A DNA stretch of 64,000 nucleotides. It comes from Rhizobium anhuiense (GTDB lineage Bacteria; Pseudomonadota; Alphaproteobacteria; Rhizobiales; Rhizobiaceae). Positions within the stretch are counted from its first letter, which is position 1, and each line of letters starts with the position of its first letter. Location: positions 62,001 through 126,000 of the forward strand of contig NZ_ML133533.1 of the NCBI RefSeq assembly GCF_003985145.1, in the 5' to 3' direction. The notes below the pieces were generated by a model that searched no databases, was not told the origin of the DNA, and worked only from the letters and a program-made list of their open reading frames with translations. This document shows, in pieces, positions 1 through 9,481 of the stretch. A program made the position numbers and the translations under genes.

Positions 1-966
1 ACGGGCTGCCTTGGCAAGACGGCCGAGTTCCTTCTCGATTTCGGCGATCGACATCTGGTCGGCGTCGCGGATGACAGGAACGACGAGGCCCTTGTCCGTG
101 CCGACGGCCATGCCGACATGGCAATAGTTCTTGTAGATGACGTCGGTGCCGTCGATCTCGGCATTAACAGCCGGCAGTTCCTTCAGCGCATGCGTCACCG
201 CTTTGGTGAAGAAGCCCATGAAGCCGAGCTTGACGCCGTGCTTCTTCTCGAAAATGTCCTTGTACTTGTTGCGCAGATCCATGACCGCCTTCATGTCCAC
301 CTCATTGTAGGTGGTGAGCATGGCGGCAGTGTTCTGCGCGTCCTTGAGGCGCTTGGCGATCGTCTGGCGCAGGCGCGTCATCTTCACGCGTTCTTCGCGC
401 GAGGCATCCTCGACCGTCGACGGGCCGCGTGCAGCAGCAGGGGCGGCGGGTGCGGCCGCCGGAGCGGAAATGCCCTTGGCGACGGCGGCGATGACATCGC
501 CCTTCAGCACCTGGCCGCGCTTGCCGCTGCCGTCGACCTGGTCGGCGGAAAGATTGTTTTCAGCCAGCATCTTCGAAGCCGCCGGGGCCGGCGGCATGGT
601 GGAGACGGAGGCGCTTGCCGACGATGCCGCCGCAGCGGCAACCGGTGCCGGCTGAGCGGGAGCAGCCGGGGCCGGCTGAGCAGGCGCGGCGGCCGGTGCA
701 GCAGCAGCCGGCGCGGCAGCAGCGGCAGCGCCTTCGGCGATCTGGCCGAGCAGTGCGCCGAGACCGACGGTTTCGCCGGCGGCAGCGACGATTTCCGAAA
801 GCGTGCCGGAGGCGGGTGCCGGAACTTCGATGGTCACCTTGTCGGTTTCAAGCTCGAGAATCGGCTCGTCGGCCTTGATGGCGTCGCCGACCTTCTTGAA
901 CCAGGTGCCGACGGTTGCCTCGCTGACGGATTCACCGAGAGTTGGAACGCGGATTTCTGTGGCCAT
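1..966 (-). CDS. sucB: Dihydrolipoyllysine-residue succinyltransferase, E2 of 2-oxoglutarate dehydrogenase (partial)
   Basis: E2 core of the 2-oxoglutarate dehydrogenase complex, which transfers the succinyl group to CoA. Only the first 322 codons are present; the C-terminal end of the catalytic domain lies beyond the window edge. The N-terminus begins MATEIRVPTLGES and carries the lipoyl domain with the lipoylated lysine in ETDKVTIEV (about residue 43). A long Ala/Pro-rich linker (about residues 85-125), a peripheral subunit-binding domain (SGKRGQVLKGD) and the start of the acyltransferase domain follow. It is the last gene visible in the mdh-sucCDAB operon, 39 bp after the YciI-like gene. 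Confidence 0.95.
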   Translation of the reverse strand, partial: MATEIRVPTLGESVSEATVGTWFKKVGDAIKADEPILELETDKVTIEVPAPASGTLSEIVAAAGETVGLGALLGQIAEGAAAAAAPAAAAPAAAPAQPAPAAPAQPAPVAAAAASSASASVSTMPPAPAASKMLAENNLSADQVDGSGKRGQVLKGDVIAAVAKGISAPAAAPAAPAAARGPSTVEDASREERVKMTRLRQTIAKRLKDAQNTAAMLTTYNEVDMKAVMDLRNKYKDIFEKKHGVKLGFMGFFTKAVTHALKELPAVNAEIDGTDVIYKNYCHVGMAVGTDKGLVVPVIRDADQMSIAEIEKELGRLAKAAR

Positions 967-1005
967 TGTTCAAATCCTGATTTCGTGTGTTTTCGTTTAT
1001 GCGTT

Positions 1006-1314
1006 TCAGACGGCGGGTGGCCGCGAGATGATCGAGGGCATCGGCAGGATATCGAAACGGAAACCGAAACCGGAAGCGATGATCGGATCGCCGTCGGCGA
1101 GGGCCTGTGCCGCCGCCTGATCCTCGACTTCGACGATTGCCATGCCCCAGGCGCCTTCACCCTCGAAGACGGGGCCGACTATAACAGCCGATCCCGCAAG
1201 GGCGTGCCGATGCCAGTATTCGACATGGCGTTTCATCGCCGCCATTTCCTCCCCGGTCCCGTCATGCGGGAAAGTGGGGCGCGGCGGCAGCAGTCTCAGA
1301 AAGAAATAAGCCAT
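1006..1314 (-). CDS. YciI-like domain protein between sucA and sucB
   Basis: 102-residue single-domain protein of the YciI/YCII (dimeric alpha-beta barrel) fold. Visible family features are the early HDGTGEEMAAMKRHVEYW stretch, a central GPVFEGEGAWGM turn and an AALAD-type helix (QAAAQALADGDP) before the last strand. The catalytic role of the family is not settled; some members are muconolactone-isomerase-like or dehalogenase-like. It sits 15 bp after sucA and 39 bp before sucB, so it is very probably co-transcribed with the 2-oxoglutarate dehydrogenase genes. A GGGGGG-rich Shine-Dalgarno precedes the ATG. The function is unknown. Confidence 0.8.
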   Translation of the reverse strand: MAYFFLRLLPPRPTFPHDGTGEEMAAMKRHVEYWHRHALAGSAVIVGPVFEGEGAWGMAIVEVEDQAAAQALADGDPIIASGFGFRFDILPMPSIISRPPAV

Positions 1315-1329
1315 TGCGCCCCCCTAATT

Positions 1330-4314
1330 TTAGCCGCCCAATGCATCCTCGAGGAATGCGGCGAGCTGCGACAGATGCTTGGACATCAGGCCCGTCGCCG
1401 GCGAGGCGGCGGCCGGACGGCCGGTATAACGAACGCGCTGATACTTCGCGTCGATATGGGCGAGCACCCATTCGAGGAAGGGGTCGATGAACGACCATGC
1501 GCCCATGTTTTTCGGCTCTTCCTGGCACCAGACCATCTCGGCATTGCGGAAGCGCGACAGCTCGTTGATCAGCGCCTTTGCCGGGAACGGATAGAGCTGC
1601 TCGACACGCAGGAGATAGATGTCGTCGATGCCACGCTTCTCACGCTCTTCCAGAAGATCGTAATAGACCTTGCCGGAGCACATGACGACACGACGGATCT
1701 TGTTGTCCTTCTGCAGCTTGATCGGGCCGTCTTTGATCACCTCGGCATCATCCCAGAGCAGGCGATGGAAGGCGGATTCGCCGGCCATTTCGGCAAGGGT
1801 GGAGACTGCCCGCTTGTGGCGCAGTAGCGACTTCGGCGTCATCAGGATCAGCGGCTTGCGGAAGTCGCGCTTCAGCTGCCGGCGCAGGATGTGGAAGTAG
1901 TTCGCCGGCGTCGTGACGTTGGCGACCTGCATGTTGTCTTCGGCGCAAAGCTGTAGGAAACGCTCGAGGCGGGCCGAGGAGTGTTCCGGACCCTGGCCCT
2001 CATAGCCGTGCGGCAGCAGGCAGACGAGGCCCGACATGCGCAGCCACTTGCGTTCGCCCGACGAGATGAACTGGTCGAAGACCACCTGCGCGCCGTTGGC
2101 GAAATCGCCGAACTGCGCTTCCCAGAGCGTCAGCGCATTCGGGCGGGCGAGCGAATAGCCGTATTCGAAACCGAGCACGGCCTCTTCCGAAAGCATCGAA
2201 TTGATGACTTCGTAGCGCCCCTGCGTCGGCGAAAGATTGGCGAGCGGGATGTAGCGCTCTTCGGTTTCCTGATCGTAGAGAACCGAGTGGCGCTGCGAGA
2301 AGGTGCCGCGTTCGCAATCCTGGCCGGACAGACGGATCTTGCTGCCTTCGACGCAGAGCGCGCCGAAAGACAGCGCTTCGGCCATCGCCCAGTCGATGCC
2401 CTCGCCGGTGGCGATCATGTTGGCGCGGTTTTCCATGAAGCGCTGGATCGTCCGGTGCACATTGAAGCCGGCCGGGATCTCGGACAGCTTGCGGCCAATC
2501 TCCTTCAGAGTCTTCATCGGCACGGCGGTCTTGCCGCGGCGCTGCTCGTCGGCATTGTCGGCCGTGCGCAGGCCCGACCACTCGCCGTCCAGCCAGTCGG
2601 CCTTGTTAGGCTTATACTGCTGGCCAGCCTCGAACTCCTGCTCGAGGTGGAGGCGCCAATCAGCCTTCATCTTCTCGACTTCGCCTTCAGTGAGCAGGCC
2701 CTCGGCGACGAGGCGGGCTGCATAGAGCTGCAGCACGGTCTTGTGGGCGCGGATCACCTTGTACATCTTCGGCTGCGTGAAGGACGGTTCGTCGCCTTCA
2801 TTGTGGCCGTAGCGGCGATAGCAGAACATGTCGAGCACCACAGGCTTGTGGAACTTCATGCGGAATTCGGTGGCGATCTTCGCGGCATAGACCACCGCTT
2901 CCGGATCGTCGCCGTTGACGTGCAGGATCGGCGCCTCGATCATCTTGGCGACATCGGACGGATAGGGCGACGAGCGCGAGAAGGCCGGGTTCGTGGTAAA
3001 GCCGATCTGGTTGTTGATGATCACATGCATGGTGCCGGCGACGCGGTGGCCGCGCAGACCGGAAAGGCCGAGGATTTCGGCAATGACACCCTGACCGGCA
3101 AAAGCCGCGTCGCCGTGGATCAGCAGCGGCAGAACCTTGGCGCGTTCGGAAAGCGGGATGATGTCACCGTCCCAGACCGCGGCATTCATGTCCTGCTTGG
3201 CGCGGGCTTTGCCCATGACGACGGGATCGACGATTTCGAGATGCGACGGGTTCGCCGTCAGCGAAACGTGGATCTTGTTGCCGTCGAATTCGCGGTCTGA
3301 GGAGGCACCGAGATGGTACTTGACGTCGCCCGAGCCCTCGACCTCGTCGGGAGCGGCCGAGCCGCCCTTGAATTCGTGGAAGATCGCCCGGTGCGGCTTG
3401 CCCATGACCTGGGAGAGCACGTTCAGGCGGCCGCGATGGGCCATGCCGAACACGGCTTCCTTGAGGCCGAGATGGCCGCCGCGCTTGAGGATCTGTTCCA
3501 GCGCCGGGATCAGCGATTCGCCGCCATCGAGGCCGAAACGCTTCGTGCCCTTGAACTTGACGTCGAGGAACTGCTCGTAGCCTTCGGCTTCGACAAGTTT
3601 GGCAAGGATCGCCTTCTTGCCTTCCGGCGTGAAGGCCACGCCCTTGTCCGGTCCTTCGATGCGCTCCTGGATCCAGGCCTTTTCTTCAGGATTGGAGATA
3701 TGCATGAATTCGACGCCGAGCGTCGAGCAATAGGTGCGCTCGAGGATTTCGATCATCTCACGGATGGTCGCGTATTCCAGGCCGAGCACGTTGTCGATGA
3801 AGATCTTGCGGTCGTAATCGGCGGCCGTGAAGCCGTAATTCTCCGCCGACAGCTCGCGATAATCGTCAACCGGAGCGGCGATGCCGAGCGGGTCGAGCTT
3901 GGCATGCAGGTGGCCACGCATGCGGTAGGCGCGGATCATCATGATGGCGCGCACGGAATCGCGCGTCGCCTGCAGCACCTCGGTGCTGTCGGCAGGCTTG
4001 CCCGCAGCTTCGGCCTTGGCCTTGACCTTGGTCTCAATCACCTTCTCGACGATGCCCCAGTCGCCATCGAGCGCCGAGACGAGATCGCCGCTTGCCTGCA
4101 GCGGCCAGTTCTTCTTGCGCCAGGAAGCGCCCTTGGCCGCCTTCTTCACATCGTTCGGATCGTCTTCCAGCGCCTTGAAGAAGGACCGCCACTGATCGTC
4201 GACCGAGTTGGGATCGTCTTCATAACGGGCGTAGAGCTGCTCGATATAGGCAGCATTGGCGCCATCCAGAAACGAGGTGATCTGAAATTGCTCGTTGGCT
4301 TCTTGCCGTGCCAT
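1330..4314 (-). CDS. sucA: 2-oxoglutarate dehydrogenase E1 component
   Basis: Thiamine-diphosphate-dependent E1 that decarboxylates 2-oxoglutarate in the TCA cycle and passes the succinyl group to SucB. 994 residues from the chosen ATG (MARQEANEQFQITSF). The open frame extends 40 codons further upstream, but that stretch is Arg/Pro-rich and unlike the family N-terminus. Visible landmarks are the YIEQLYARYEDDP N-terminal segment, GMAHRGRLNVL (substrate/ThDP pocket), the thiamine-binding region HGDAAFAGQGV with the NNQIGFTTNP metal ligands, and a C-terminal CQEEPKNMGAWSF. The length is normal for the family. It lies between sucD and a YciI-like gene. Confidence 0.97.
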   Translation of the reverse strand: MARQEANEQFQITSFLDGANAAYIEQLYARYEDDPNSVDDQWRSFFKALEDDPNDVKKAAKGASWRKKNWPLQASGDLVSALDGDWGIVEKVIETKVKAKAEAAGKPADSTEVLQATRDSVRAIMMIRAYRMRGHLHAKLDPLGIAAPVDDYRELSAENYGFTAADYDRKIFIDNVLGLEYATIREMIEILERTYCSTLGVEFMHISNPEEKAWIQERIEGPDKGVAFTPEGKKAILAKLVEAEGYEQFLDVKFKGTKRFGLDGGESLIPALEQILKRGGHLGLKEAVFGMAHRGRLNVLSQVMGKPHRAIFHEFKGGSAAPDEVEGSGDVKYHLGASSDREFDGNKIHVSLTANPSHLEIVDPVVMGKARAKQDMNAAVWDGDIIPLSERAKVLPLLIHGDAAFAGQGVIAEILGLSGLRGHRVAGTMHVIINNQIGFTTNPAFSRSSPYPSDVAKMIEAPILHVNGDDPEAVVYAAKIATEFRMKFHKPVVLDMFCYRRYGHNEGDEPSFTQPKMYKVIRAHKTVLQLYAARLVAEGLLTEGEVEKMKADWRLHLEQEFEAGQQYKPNKADWLDGEWSGLRTADNADEQRRGKTAVPMKTLKEIGRKLSEIPAGFNVHRTIQRFMENRANMIATGEGIDWAMAEALSFGALCVEGSKIRLSGQDCERGTFSQRHSVLYDQETEERYIPLANLSPTQGRYEVINSMLSEEAVLGFEYGYSLARPNALTLWEAQFGDFANGAQVVFDQFISSGERKWLRMSGLVCLLPHGYEGQGPEHSSARLERFLQLCAEDNMQVANVTTPANYFHILRRQLKRDFRKPLILMTPKSLLRHKRAVSTLAEMAGESAFHRLLWDDAEVIKDGPIKLQKDNKIRRVVMCSGKVYYDLLEEREKRGIDDIYLLRVEQLYPFPAKALINELSRFRNAEMVWCQEEPKNMGAWSFIDPFLEWVLAHIDAKYQRVRYTGRPAAASPATGLMSKHLSQLAAFLEDALGG

Positions 4315-4486
4315 GGTGATATGCGGACGCTTCCGTCCGCCTCCTGACTTTGATGAATTTGCCGGCTCGATCGCCGGCTGCCGCATTCCGATTGCCGCCT
4401 GTCCGCGGCGCATCTGCTGGTCTCGTACCGTCAAGGCCGGGCGGAAGGCGCAGATGCCGTTCCTCCGCCCGGGTCTTTAAGTGGTT

Positions 4487-5389
4487 TTAGCCTTTGAGGA
4501 CTTCAACCAGCGTCTTGCCGAGGCGGGCCGGAGACGGCGACACTTTGATGCCTGCCGATTCCATCGCCGCGATCTTCGATTCCGCATCGCCCTTGCCGCC
4601 GGAAACCACAGCACCGGCGTGGCCCATGGTGCGGCCCTTCGGCGCCGTACGGCCGGCAATGAAGCCAGCCATCGGCTTTTTGCGGCCCTTCTTGGCTTCG
4701 TCCTTGAGGAACTGCGCAGCATCCTCTTCAGCCGAACCGCCGATTTCGCCGATCATGATGATCGACTGGGTGGCTGCGTCGGCCAGGAACATTTCCAGGA
4801 CGTCGATGAACTCGGTGCCCTTGACCGGGTCGCCGCCGATGCCGACGGCCGTCGTCTGGCCGAGGCCTTCGTTTGACGTCTGGAAGACGGCTTCATAGGT
4901 CAGCGTGCCCGAGCGGGAAACGATACCGACCGAACCCTTGCGGAAGATCGAGCCCGGCATGATGCCGATCTTGCACTCTTCCGGCGTCAGGATACCCGGG
5001 CAGTTCGGGCCGAGCAGGCGCGACTTGGAGCGGTCGAGGCGCGCCTTGACGCGCACCATGTCCATGACCGGGATACCTTCGGTGATGCAGGTGATGAACG
5101 GGATCTCGGCGTCGATCGCCTCGATGATCGCATCGGCAGCACCAGCCGGCGGAACATAGATGACGGTCGCGTCGGCGCCGGTCTTTTCCTTGCCTTCGGC
5201 AACGGTTGCGAAGATCGGCAGGCTTTCGCCCTTTGCGCCGGTCCAGGTTTCGCCGCCCTTCTTCGGATGGATGCCGCCGACCATCTGGGTGCCGTAGTAA
5301 GCGAGCGCCTGTTCGGTGTGGAACGTGCCGGTCTTGCCGGTTAGGCCCTGAACGAGAACCTTGGTGTCTTTGTTGACGAGAATGGACAT
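4487..5389 (-). CDS. sucD: Succinyl-CoA ligase, alpha subunit
   Basis: Alpha subunit of succinyl-CoA synthetase, which makes ATP or GTP from succinyl-CoA in the TCA cycle. 300 residues starting MSILVNKDTKVLVQG. The upstream in-frame extension is read from within the neighbouring gene and was discarded. The CoA-binding GLTGKTGTFH motif is at residues 15-24, and the phosphorylated histidine lies in GHAGAVVSGG at about residue 257. It pairs with sucC, but a 163-residue DUF1579-like gene separates the two subunits (13-bp and 8-bp gaps), which is an uncommon arrangement. Confidence 0.97.
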   Translation of the reverse strand: MSILVNKDTKVLVQGLTGKTGTFHTEQALAYYGTQMVGGIHPKKGGETWTGAKGESLPIFATVAEGKEKTGADATVIYVPPAGAADAIIEAIDAEIPFITCITEGIPVMDMVRVKARLDRSKSRLLGPNCPGILTPEECKIGIMPGSIFRKGSVGIVSRSGTLTYEAVFQTSNEGLGQTTAVGIGGDPVKGTEFIDVLEMFLADAATQSIIMIGEIGGSAEEDAAQFLKDEAKKGRKKPMAGFIAGRTAPKGRTMGHAGAVVSGGKGDAESKIAAMESAGIKVSPSPARLGKTLVEVLKG

Positions 5390-5402
5390 GCGAGGCCTTT
5401 GT

Positions 5403-5894
5403 TTAGGAGAGGTTGGAAGACGTGGAGGACGCGCGACGATAGACGCCGCTGACGACCTCCTGCCAAGTATCGCTGCCTGCAGGCGAAAAGCTGACGCCCA
5501 TCCGGTAGCAGTCTTCATTTTCAAACGTGAATACGGTGCGCTGGCTGCCGCGCGGCGAAGTCTTCATCAGCACAAGCTCACTGCCGTTCCACTCGCCGGA
5601 CGCCGGTACAGGCGGCGCAAAACCTGCGGAGTCGAACTGGTAGAGTTTGTAGGTCTGGTCCGAAGCATCGAAGCCGAAAATATTTCGCGCCTCGAACGAA
5701 ACAGCACCATCCCGCGTCTGGCGATAGCGCTGCTCGAGGAAGAATCCGCCGAACAACGCCTCGCCGGAAAACTCAGCACTGGCCTTGCCTTCGCTCGTCC
5801 ACGCCGACGCCGCGACGCGCTCGTCCCCTTCCCACACGCCGGCGAAGGCGTTGAGGCGGAAATGAGCAGCGGAGGGCGTGGACTGGAAGGCCAT
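5403..5894 (-). CDS. DUF1579-like protein inside the suc operon
   Basis: 163-residue soluble protein with no signal peptide or membrane segment. The pattern FAGVWEGDERV ... GGFFLEQRYRQTRDG ... FGFDASDQTYKLYQFDSAG ... GEWNGSELVLMKTSPRGSQRTVFTFENED resembles DUF1579 / lipocalin-like proteins, a beta-barrel fold with a Trp in the first strand. It starts 8 bp after sucC and ends 13 bp before sucD, so it is most likely translated from the TCA operon. No catalytic residues can be assigned. The family assignment is by pattern only. Confidence 0.75.
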   Translation of the reverse strand: MAFQSTPSAAHFRLNAFAGVWEGDERVAASAWTSEGKASAEFSGEALFGGFFLEQRYRQTRDGAVSFEARNIFGFDASDQTYKLYQFDSAGFAPPVPASGEWNGSELVLMKTSPRGSQRTVFTFENEDCYRMGVSFSPAGSDTWQEVVSGVYRRASSTSSNLS

Positions 5895-5902
5895 GATCGT
5901 CC

Positions 5903-7096
5903 TCAGCCGTTGATCGCCGCGACGATCTTCTTGGCCGCATCGTCCAAGTCGTCAGCCGCCGTGATCGCGAGACCCGACTCGTTCAGGATCTTCTTGCCGA
6001 GCTCGACATTGGTGCCCTCAAGGCGCACGACGAGCGGAACCTTGAGACCGACTTCCTTGACCGCGGCAATCACGCCCTCGGCGATGACATCGCATTTCAT
6101 GATGCCGCCGAAGATGTTGACGAGAATACCTTCAACCTTGGGGTCCGCGGTGATGATCTTGAAAGCCGCTGCCACCTTCTCCTTGCCGGCGCCGCCGCCG
6201 ACGTCGCAGAAGTTGGCCGGCTCCTTGCCGTAAAGCTTGATGATATCCATGGTCGCCATGGCAAGGCCGGCGCCGTTGACCATGCAGCCGATATTGCCGT
6301 CGAGCGCGACATAGGCGAGGTCCCACTTCGAGGCCTCGATTTCCTTGGCATCTTCTTCGGTCTCGTCGCGCAGCGTCTTGACGTCGTCGTGACGGAAAAG
6401 CGCGTTGCCATCGAAAGACATCTTGGCATCGAGGACGCGCAGATGGCCATCCTTCATGACGATCAGCGGATTGACTTCCAGGAGAGCCATGTCCTTTTCG
6501 CCGAAGGCCTTGTAGAGCGCCGGGAAGAGCGACTTCGCATCTTCGGCGGCAGCGCCGTCAAGCTGAAGCGCCTTGGAGATCGCGGCAACGTCGGCAGCCG
6601 TCACGCCGGCTTCCGGATCGATGGCGATCGTCTGGATCTTTTCGGGTGTGTCGTGGGCGACAGCCTCGATGTCCATACCGCCTTCGGTCGATACGACGAA
6701 GGCAACCCGGCCGACCGAGCGGTCGACCAGCAGCGAGCAATAGAGCTCGCGGGCGATGTCGGCGCCGTCTTCGATGTAAAGGCGGTTGACTTGCTTGCCG
6801 GCTTCGCCGGTCTGCGCGGTCACCAGCGTGTTTCCGAGCATTTCCTTGGCGTGGGAAACGACTTCCTCGATCGACTTGGCGAGGCGAACGCCGCCCTTGG
6901 CATCCGGACCGAGTTCCTTGAACTTGCCCTTGCCGCGGCCGCCGGCATGGATCTGGCTCTTGACCACGTAAAGCGGACCGGGAAGCGACTTGGCGGCAGC
7001 CTCGGCTTCTTCGACCTTGAGAATGGCCACACCCTCGGCAACCGGCGCGCCATAGCCCTTCAGCAGAGCCTTGGCCTGATATTCATGAATGTTCAT
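5903..7096 (-). CDS. sucC: Succinyl-CoA ligase, beta subunit
   Basis: Beta subunit of succinyl-CoA synthetase with an N-terminal ATP-grasp domain (MNIHEYQAKALLKGYG ... KSQIHAGGRGKGKF) and a C-terminal ligase/flavodoxin-like domain (FCDVGGGAGKEKV ... ILVNIFGGIMKCDVIAEG). 397 residues, the standard length. Metal-binding residues are visible in EVNPLIV. It lies 34 bp after mdh in the same direction and forms the first suc gene of the operon. Confidence 0.97.
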   Translation of the reverse strand: MNIHEYQAKALLKGYGAPVAEGVAILKVEEAEAAAKSLPGPLYVVKSQIHAGGRGKGKFKELGPDAKGGVRLAKSIEEVVSHAKEMLGNTLVTAQTGEAGKQVNRLYIEDGADIARELYCSLLVDRSVGRVAFVVSTEGGMDIEAVAHDTPEKIQTIAIDPEAGVTAADVAAISKALQLDGAAAEDAKSLFPALYKAFGEKDMALLEVNPLIVMKDGHLRVLDAKMSFDGNALFRHDDVKTLRDETEEDAKEIEASKWDLAYVALDGNIGCMVNGAGLAMATMDIIKLYGKEPANFCDVGGGAGKEKVAAAFKIITADPKVEGILVNIFGGIMKCDVIAEGVIAAVKEVGLKVPLVVRLEGTNVELGKKILNESGLAITAADDLDDAAKKIVAAING

Positions 7097-7130
7097 GGGT
7101 CTATCCCTGTTTCGATTACTTCAGCGCCGA

Positions 7131-8093
7131 TTACTTGAGGGCAGGCGCGATGTTGATGCAGGCCTCGCAGAGACCGGCGACGGCGCCGACGGACTTGTCG
7201 AAGGCTTCCTTCTCGGTCTTGTTGAGGTCGATCTCGATGATGCGCTCGACGCCGCCGGCGCCGATGACGGTGGGAACGCCGACATACATGTCCTTGACGC
7301 CGTACTGGCCGGTGAGATGGGCCGCGCAGGGCAGAACGCGCTTCTTGTCCTTGAGGTAGGATTCGGCCATCTCGATCGCCGAGGCGGCCGGCGCATAATA
7401 GGCCGAGCCGGTCTTCAGCAGGCCGACGATTTCGGCGCCGCCGTCACGGGTGCGCTGGATGATTTCTTCGAGGCGTTCCTTGGTGACCCAGCCCATGGTG
7501 ACGAGATCGGTGAGCGGAATGCCGCCGACCGTCGAGTAGCGGGCGAGCGGCACCATCGTGTCGCCATGACCACCGAGCACGAAGGCCGTGACATCCTGGA
7601 CGGAGACGTTGAATTCCTTGGCGAGGAAAAGACGGAAACGCGAGGAGTCGAGAACGCCGGCCATGCCGACGACCTTGTTGGCCGGAAGGCCGGAGAATTT
7701 CTGCAGCGCCCAGACCATGGCGTCGAGCGGGTTGGTGATGCAGATCACGAAGGCGTTCGGCGCATACTTCTTGATGCCGGCACCGACCTGCTCCATGACC
7801 TTGAGGTTGATGCCGAGAAGGTCGTCGCGGCTCATGCCAGGCTTGCGCGGAACACCGGCGGTGACGATGCAGACGTCAGCGCCCTCAATCGCCGAATAGT
7901 CGCTGGCGCCGGTCAGATTGGCATCGAAGCCTTCGACCGGAGAGGACTGTGCGATGTCGAGGCCCTTGCCCTGGGGAATACCGTCCGCGATGTCGAACAG
8001 GACGATGTCGCCCAGTTCCTTCAGGCCGGCGAGGTGCGCCAGCGTGCCACCAATCATGCCAGAACCAATGAGTGCGATCTTGTTACGCGCCAT
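7131..8093 (-). CDS. mdh: Malate dehydrogenase (LDH-like type)
   Basis: NAD-dependent oxidation of malate to oxaloacetate. 320 residues. Rossmann motif GSGMIGG at residues 10-16 with Asp34 in VLFDIAD for NAD specificity, substrate arginines in GVPRKPGMSRDDLL, and catalytic histidine in GGHGDTMV. The start MARNKIALIG is chosen because AAGGA lies 8 bases upstream; the 19-codon upstream extension has no such site. It is first in the mdh-sucCDAB operon. The 177-bp gap to zapE must contain the operon promoter. It also contains a short palindrome (TTACG-TAAA-CGTAA, 8237-8250). Confidence 0.96.
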   Translation of the reverse strand: MARNKIALIGSGMIGGTLAHLAGLKELGDIVLFDIADGIPQGKGLDIAQSSPVEGFDANLTGASDYSAIEGADVCIVTAGVPRKPGMSRDDLLGINLKVMEQVGAGIKKYAPNAFVICITNPLDAMVWALQKFSGLPANKVVGMAGVLDSSRFRLFLAKEFNVSVQDVTAFVLGGHGDTMVPLARYSTVGGIPLTDLVTMGWVTKERLEEIIQRTRDGGAEIVGLLKTGSAYYAPAASAIEMAESYLKDKKRVLPCAAHLTGQYGVKDMYVGVPTVIGAGGVERIIEIDLNKTEKEAFDKSVGAVAGLCEACINIAPALK

Positions 8094-8270
8094 TTCGCTG
8101 TTTCCTTTGCGATCAAATTCGTCGGACGGACGCAACAAGGCACCGCCCAATGACGCAATCGCATAGACCCAAAGCCAAAAAATGGCAATCCATTAATTTT
8201 GATGCAGCGTTTTCAATCGTTTAGATACAAAAATTCTTACGTAAACGTAAAACATTCTGTCACCGGATTG

Positions 8271-9434
8271 TTACTCGGCGGCGCGTTTCTCATGGTGCAG
8301 CGCAAGATATTCAGCACTGCGCATCTCGAAAAGCCGCGACGTCGTGCGGTCGAATTCGAAACCTTCGGTACCCTTGCGGTGCACCAACAGTTCCTCCGGC
8401 ATCGCCGCTGCGGAGATGTAAAGCCGCACGGCATGATCGTAGAGCGTATCGACCAGAATGATGAACCGTTTGATCTGGTTCCGCTTTTCCGGCCCGAGCA
8501 ACGGAATGTGATCGACGAAGACCATATCGAAGCGTTCGGCGATTGCCAGAAAGTCGGCTGCTCCGAGCGGCTTGTCACAAAGATCGGCGAAGGAAAACCG
8601 CGCCATCCGGTCGACGGCGAGCGGCACATGGATGTGGCGCCCCTTCATCGGGATATCCAGCGGCTGCGCCTTGCGCCCATGCAGCGCCTGCGTCCAGGAC
8701 GCATCCATCGCCATGTCATTATGCTCGTTGATCGGCACCAGATAGACCGGCTGGCTGTTCAGCTTCTCCATCCGGTAATCGGTGGGCGAATCCAGCGTTA
8801 CGACATCGACATGCTGCTTGAGTAAGGTGACGAAAGGCAGGAAGAGGCCGCGATTGAGGCCATCCTTATAGAGATTGTCGGGCTCGACGTTCGAGGTCGC
8901 GACCAGCACGCATCCGCGTGCGAAAAGCTCGGAGAACAGCCGCGACAGGATCATCGCATCGGCGATATCGGTGACCGTGAACTCGTCGAAGCAGAGAAGC
9001 TCGGCTTCCTCGTAAAGCGCGGCGGCGACGGGCGGCATCGGATCGGCCTGCTTCGTCTCGCCGTTCTTGAGCTTCAGCCGGTGCGCGGCGATGCGGTTAT
9101 GCACATCCGCCATGAATTCGTGGAAATGCGCCCGGCGCTTCTTCCTGCACGGCGCCATCGAGAAGAACATGTCCATCAGCATGGTCTTGCCGCGCCCGAC
9201 GCTGCCGTGGATGTAAAGCCCCTTGTGGCCGTCGACGGATTTCTTCTTGGCGGCAAACAGCCAGCCAAGCGCGCTCGATTTTGCCGCCGGCCGCCGTTGC
9301 TTGAGCCCCGCAAGCACCCGGTCGAGGCTCTTTGCCACGTCCATCTGTGCGGAATCGACCTGAAGTGCCCCCGATGCGGTCAGCGCTTTAAGCTGTTCGC
9401 AGACGCTGAGCGCATAATCCGGCATTGGTTGCAT
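8271..9434 (-). CDS. zapE: AFG1-family ATPase, cell division protein ZapE
   Basis: P-loop ATPase of the AFG1/ZapE family. In E. coli ZapE associates with the division ring; the mitochondrial homologue Afg1/LACE1 handles inner-membrane proteins. 387 residues. Walker A GSVGRGKT is at residues 77-84, followed by the family-typical HFHEFMADVHNRI segment. Walker B is LLCFDEFTVTDIADAM and sensor-like residues are VATSNVEPDNLY. The adjacency of zapE to mdh/sdh is common in rhizobia as far as I recall. It ends 177 bp before mdh and is transcribed in the same direction. Confidence 0.93.
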   Translation of the reverse strand: MQPMPDYALSVCEQLKALTASGALQVDSAQMDVAKSLDRVLAGLKQRRPAAKSSALGWLFAAKKKSVDGHKGLYIHGSVGRGKTMLMDMFFSMAPCRKKRRAHFHEFMADVHNRIAAHRLKLKNGETKQADPMPPVAAALYEEAELLCFDEFTVTDIADAMILSRLFSELFARGCVLVATSNVEPDNLYKDGLNRGLFLPFVTLLKQHVDVVTLDSPTDYRMEKLNSQPVYLVPINEHNDMAMDASWTQALHGRKAQPLDIPMKGRHIHVPLAVDRMARFSFADLCDKPLGAADFLAIAERFDMVFVDHIPLLGPEKRNQIKRFIILVDTLYDHAVRLYISAAAMPEELLVHRKGTEGFEFDRTTSRLFEMRSAEYLALHHEKRAAE

Positions 9435-9481
9435 GAGGGCATATCCGCCTGTCAGTCGTCGCAGCAGAGCTGCCGGAACAT

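Noticed and set aside
118..1827. Long plus-strand open frame opposite sucB and sucA
   Set aside because: It is antisense to two well-recognised TCA genes. The composition is Arg/Gly/His-rich and repetitive, as expected of a mirror frame of high-GC coding DNA.
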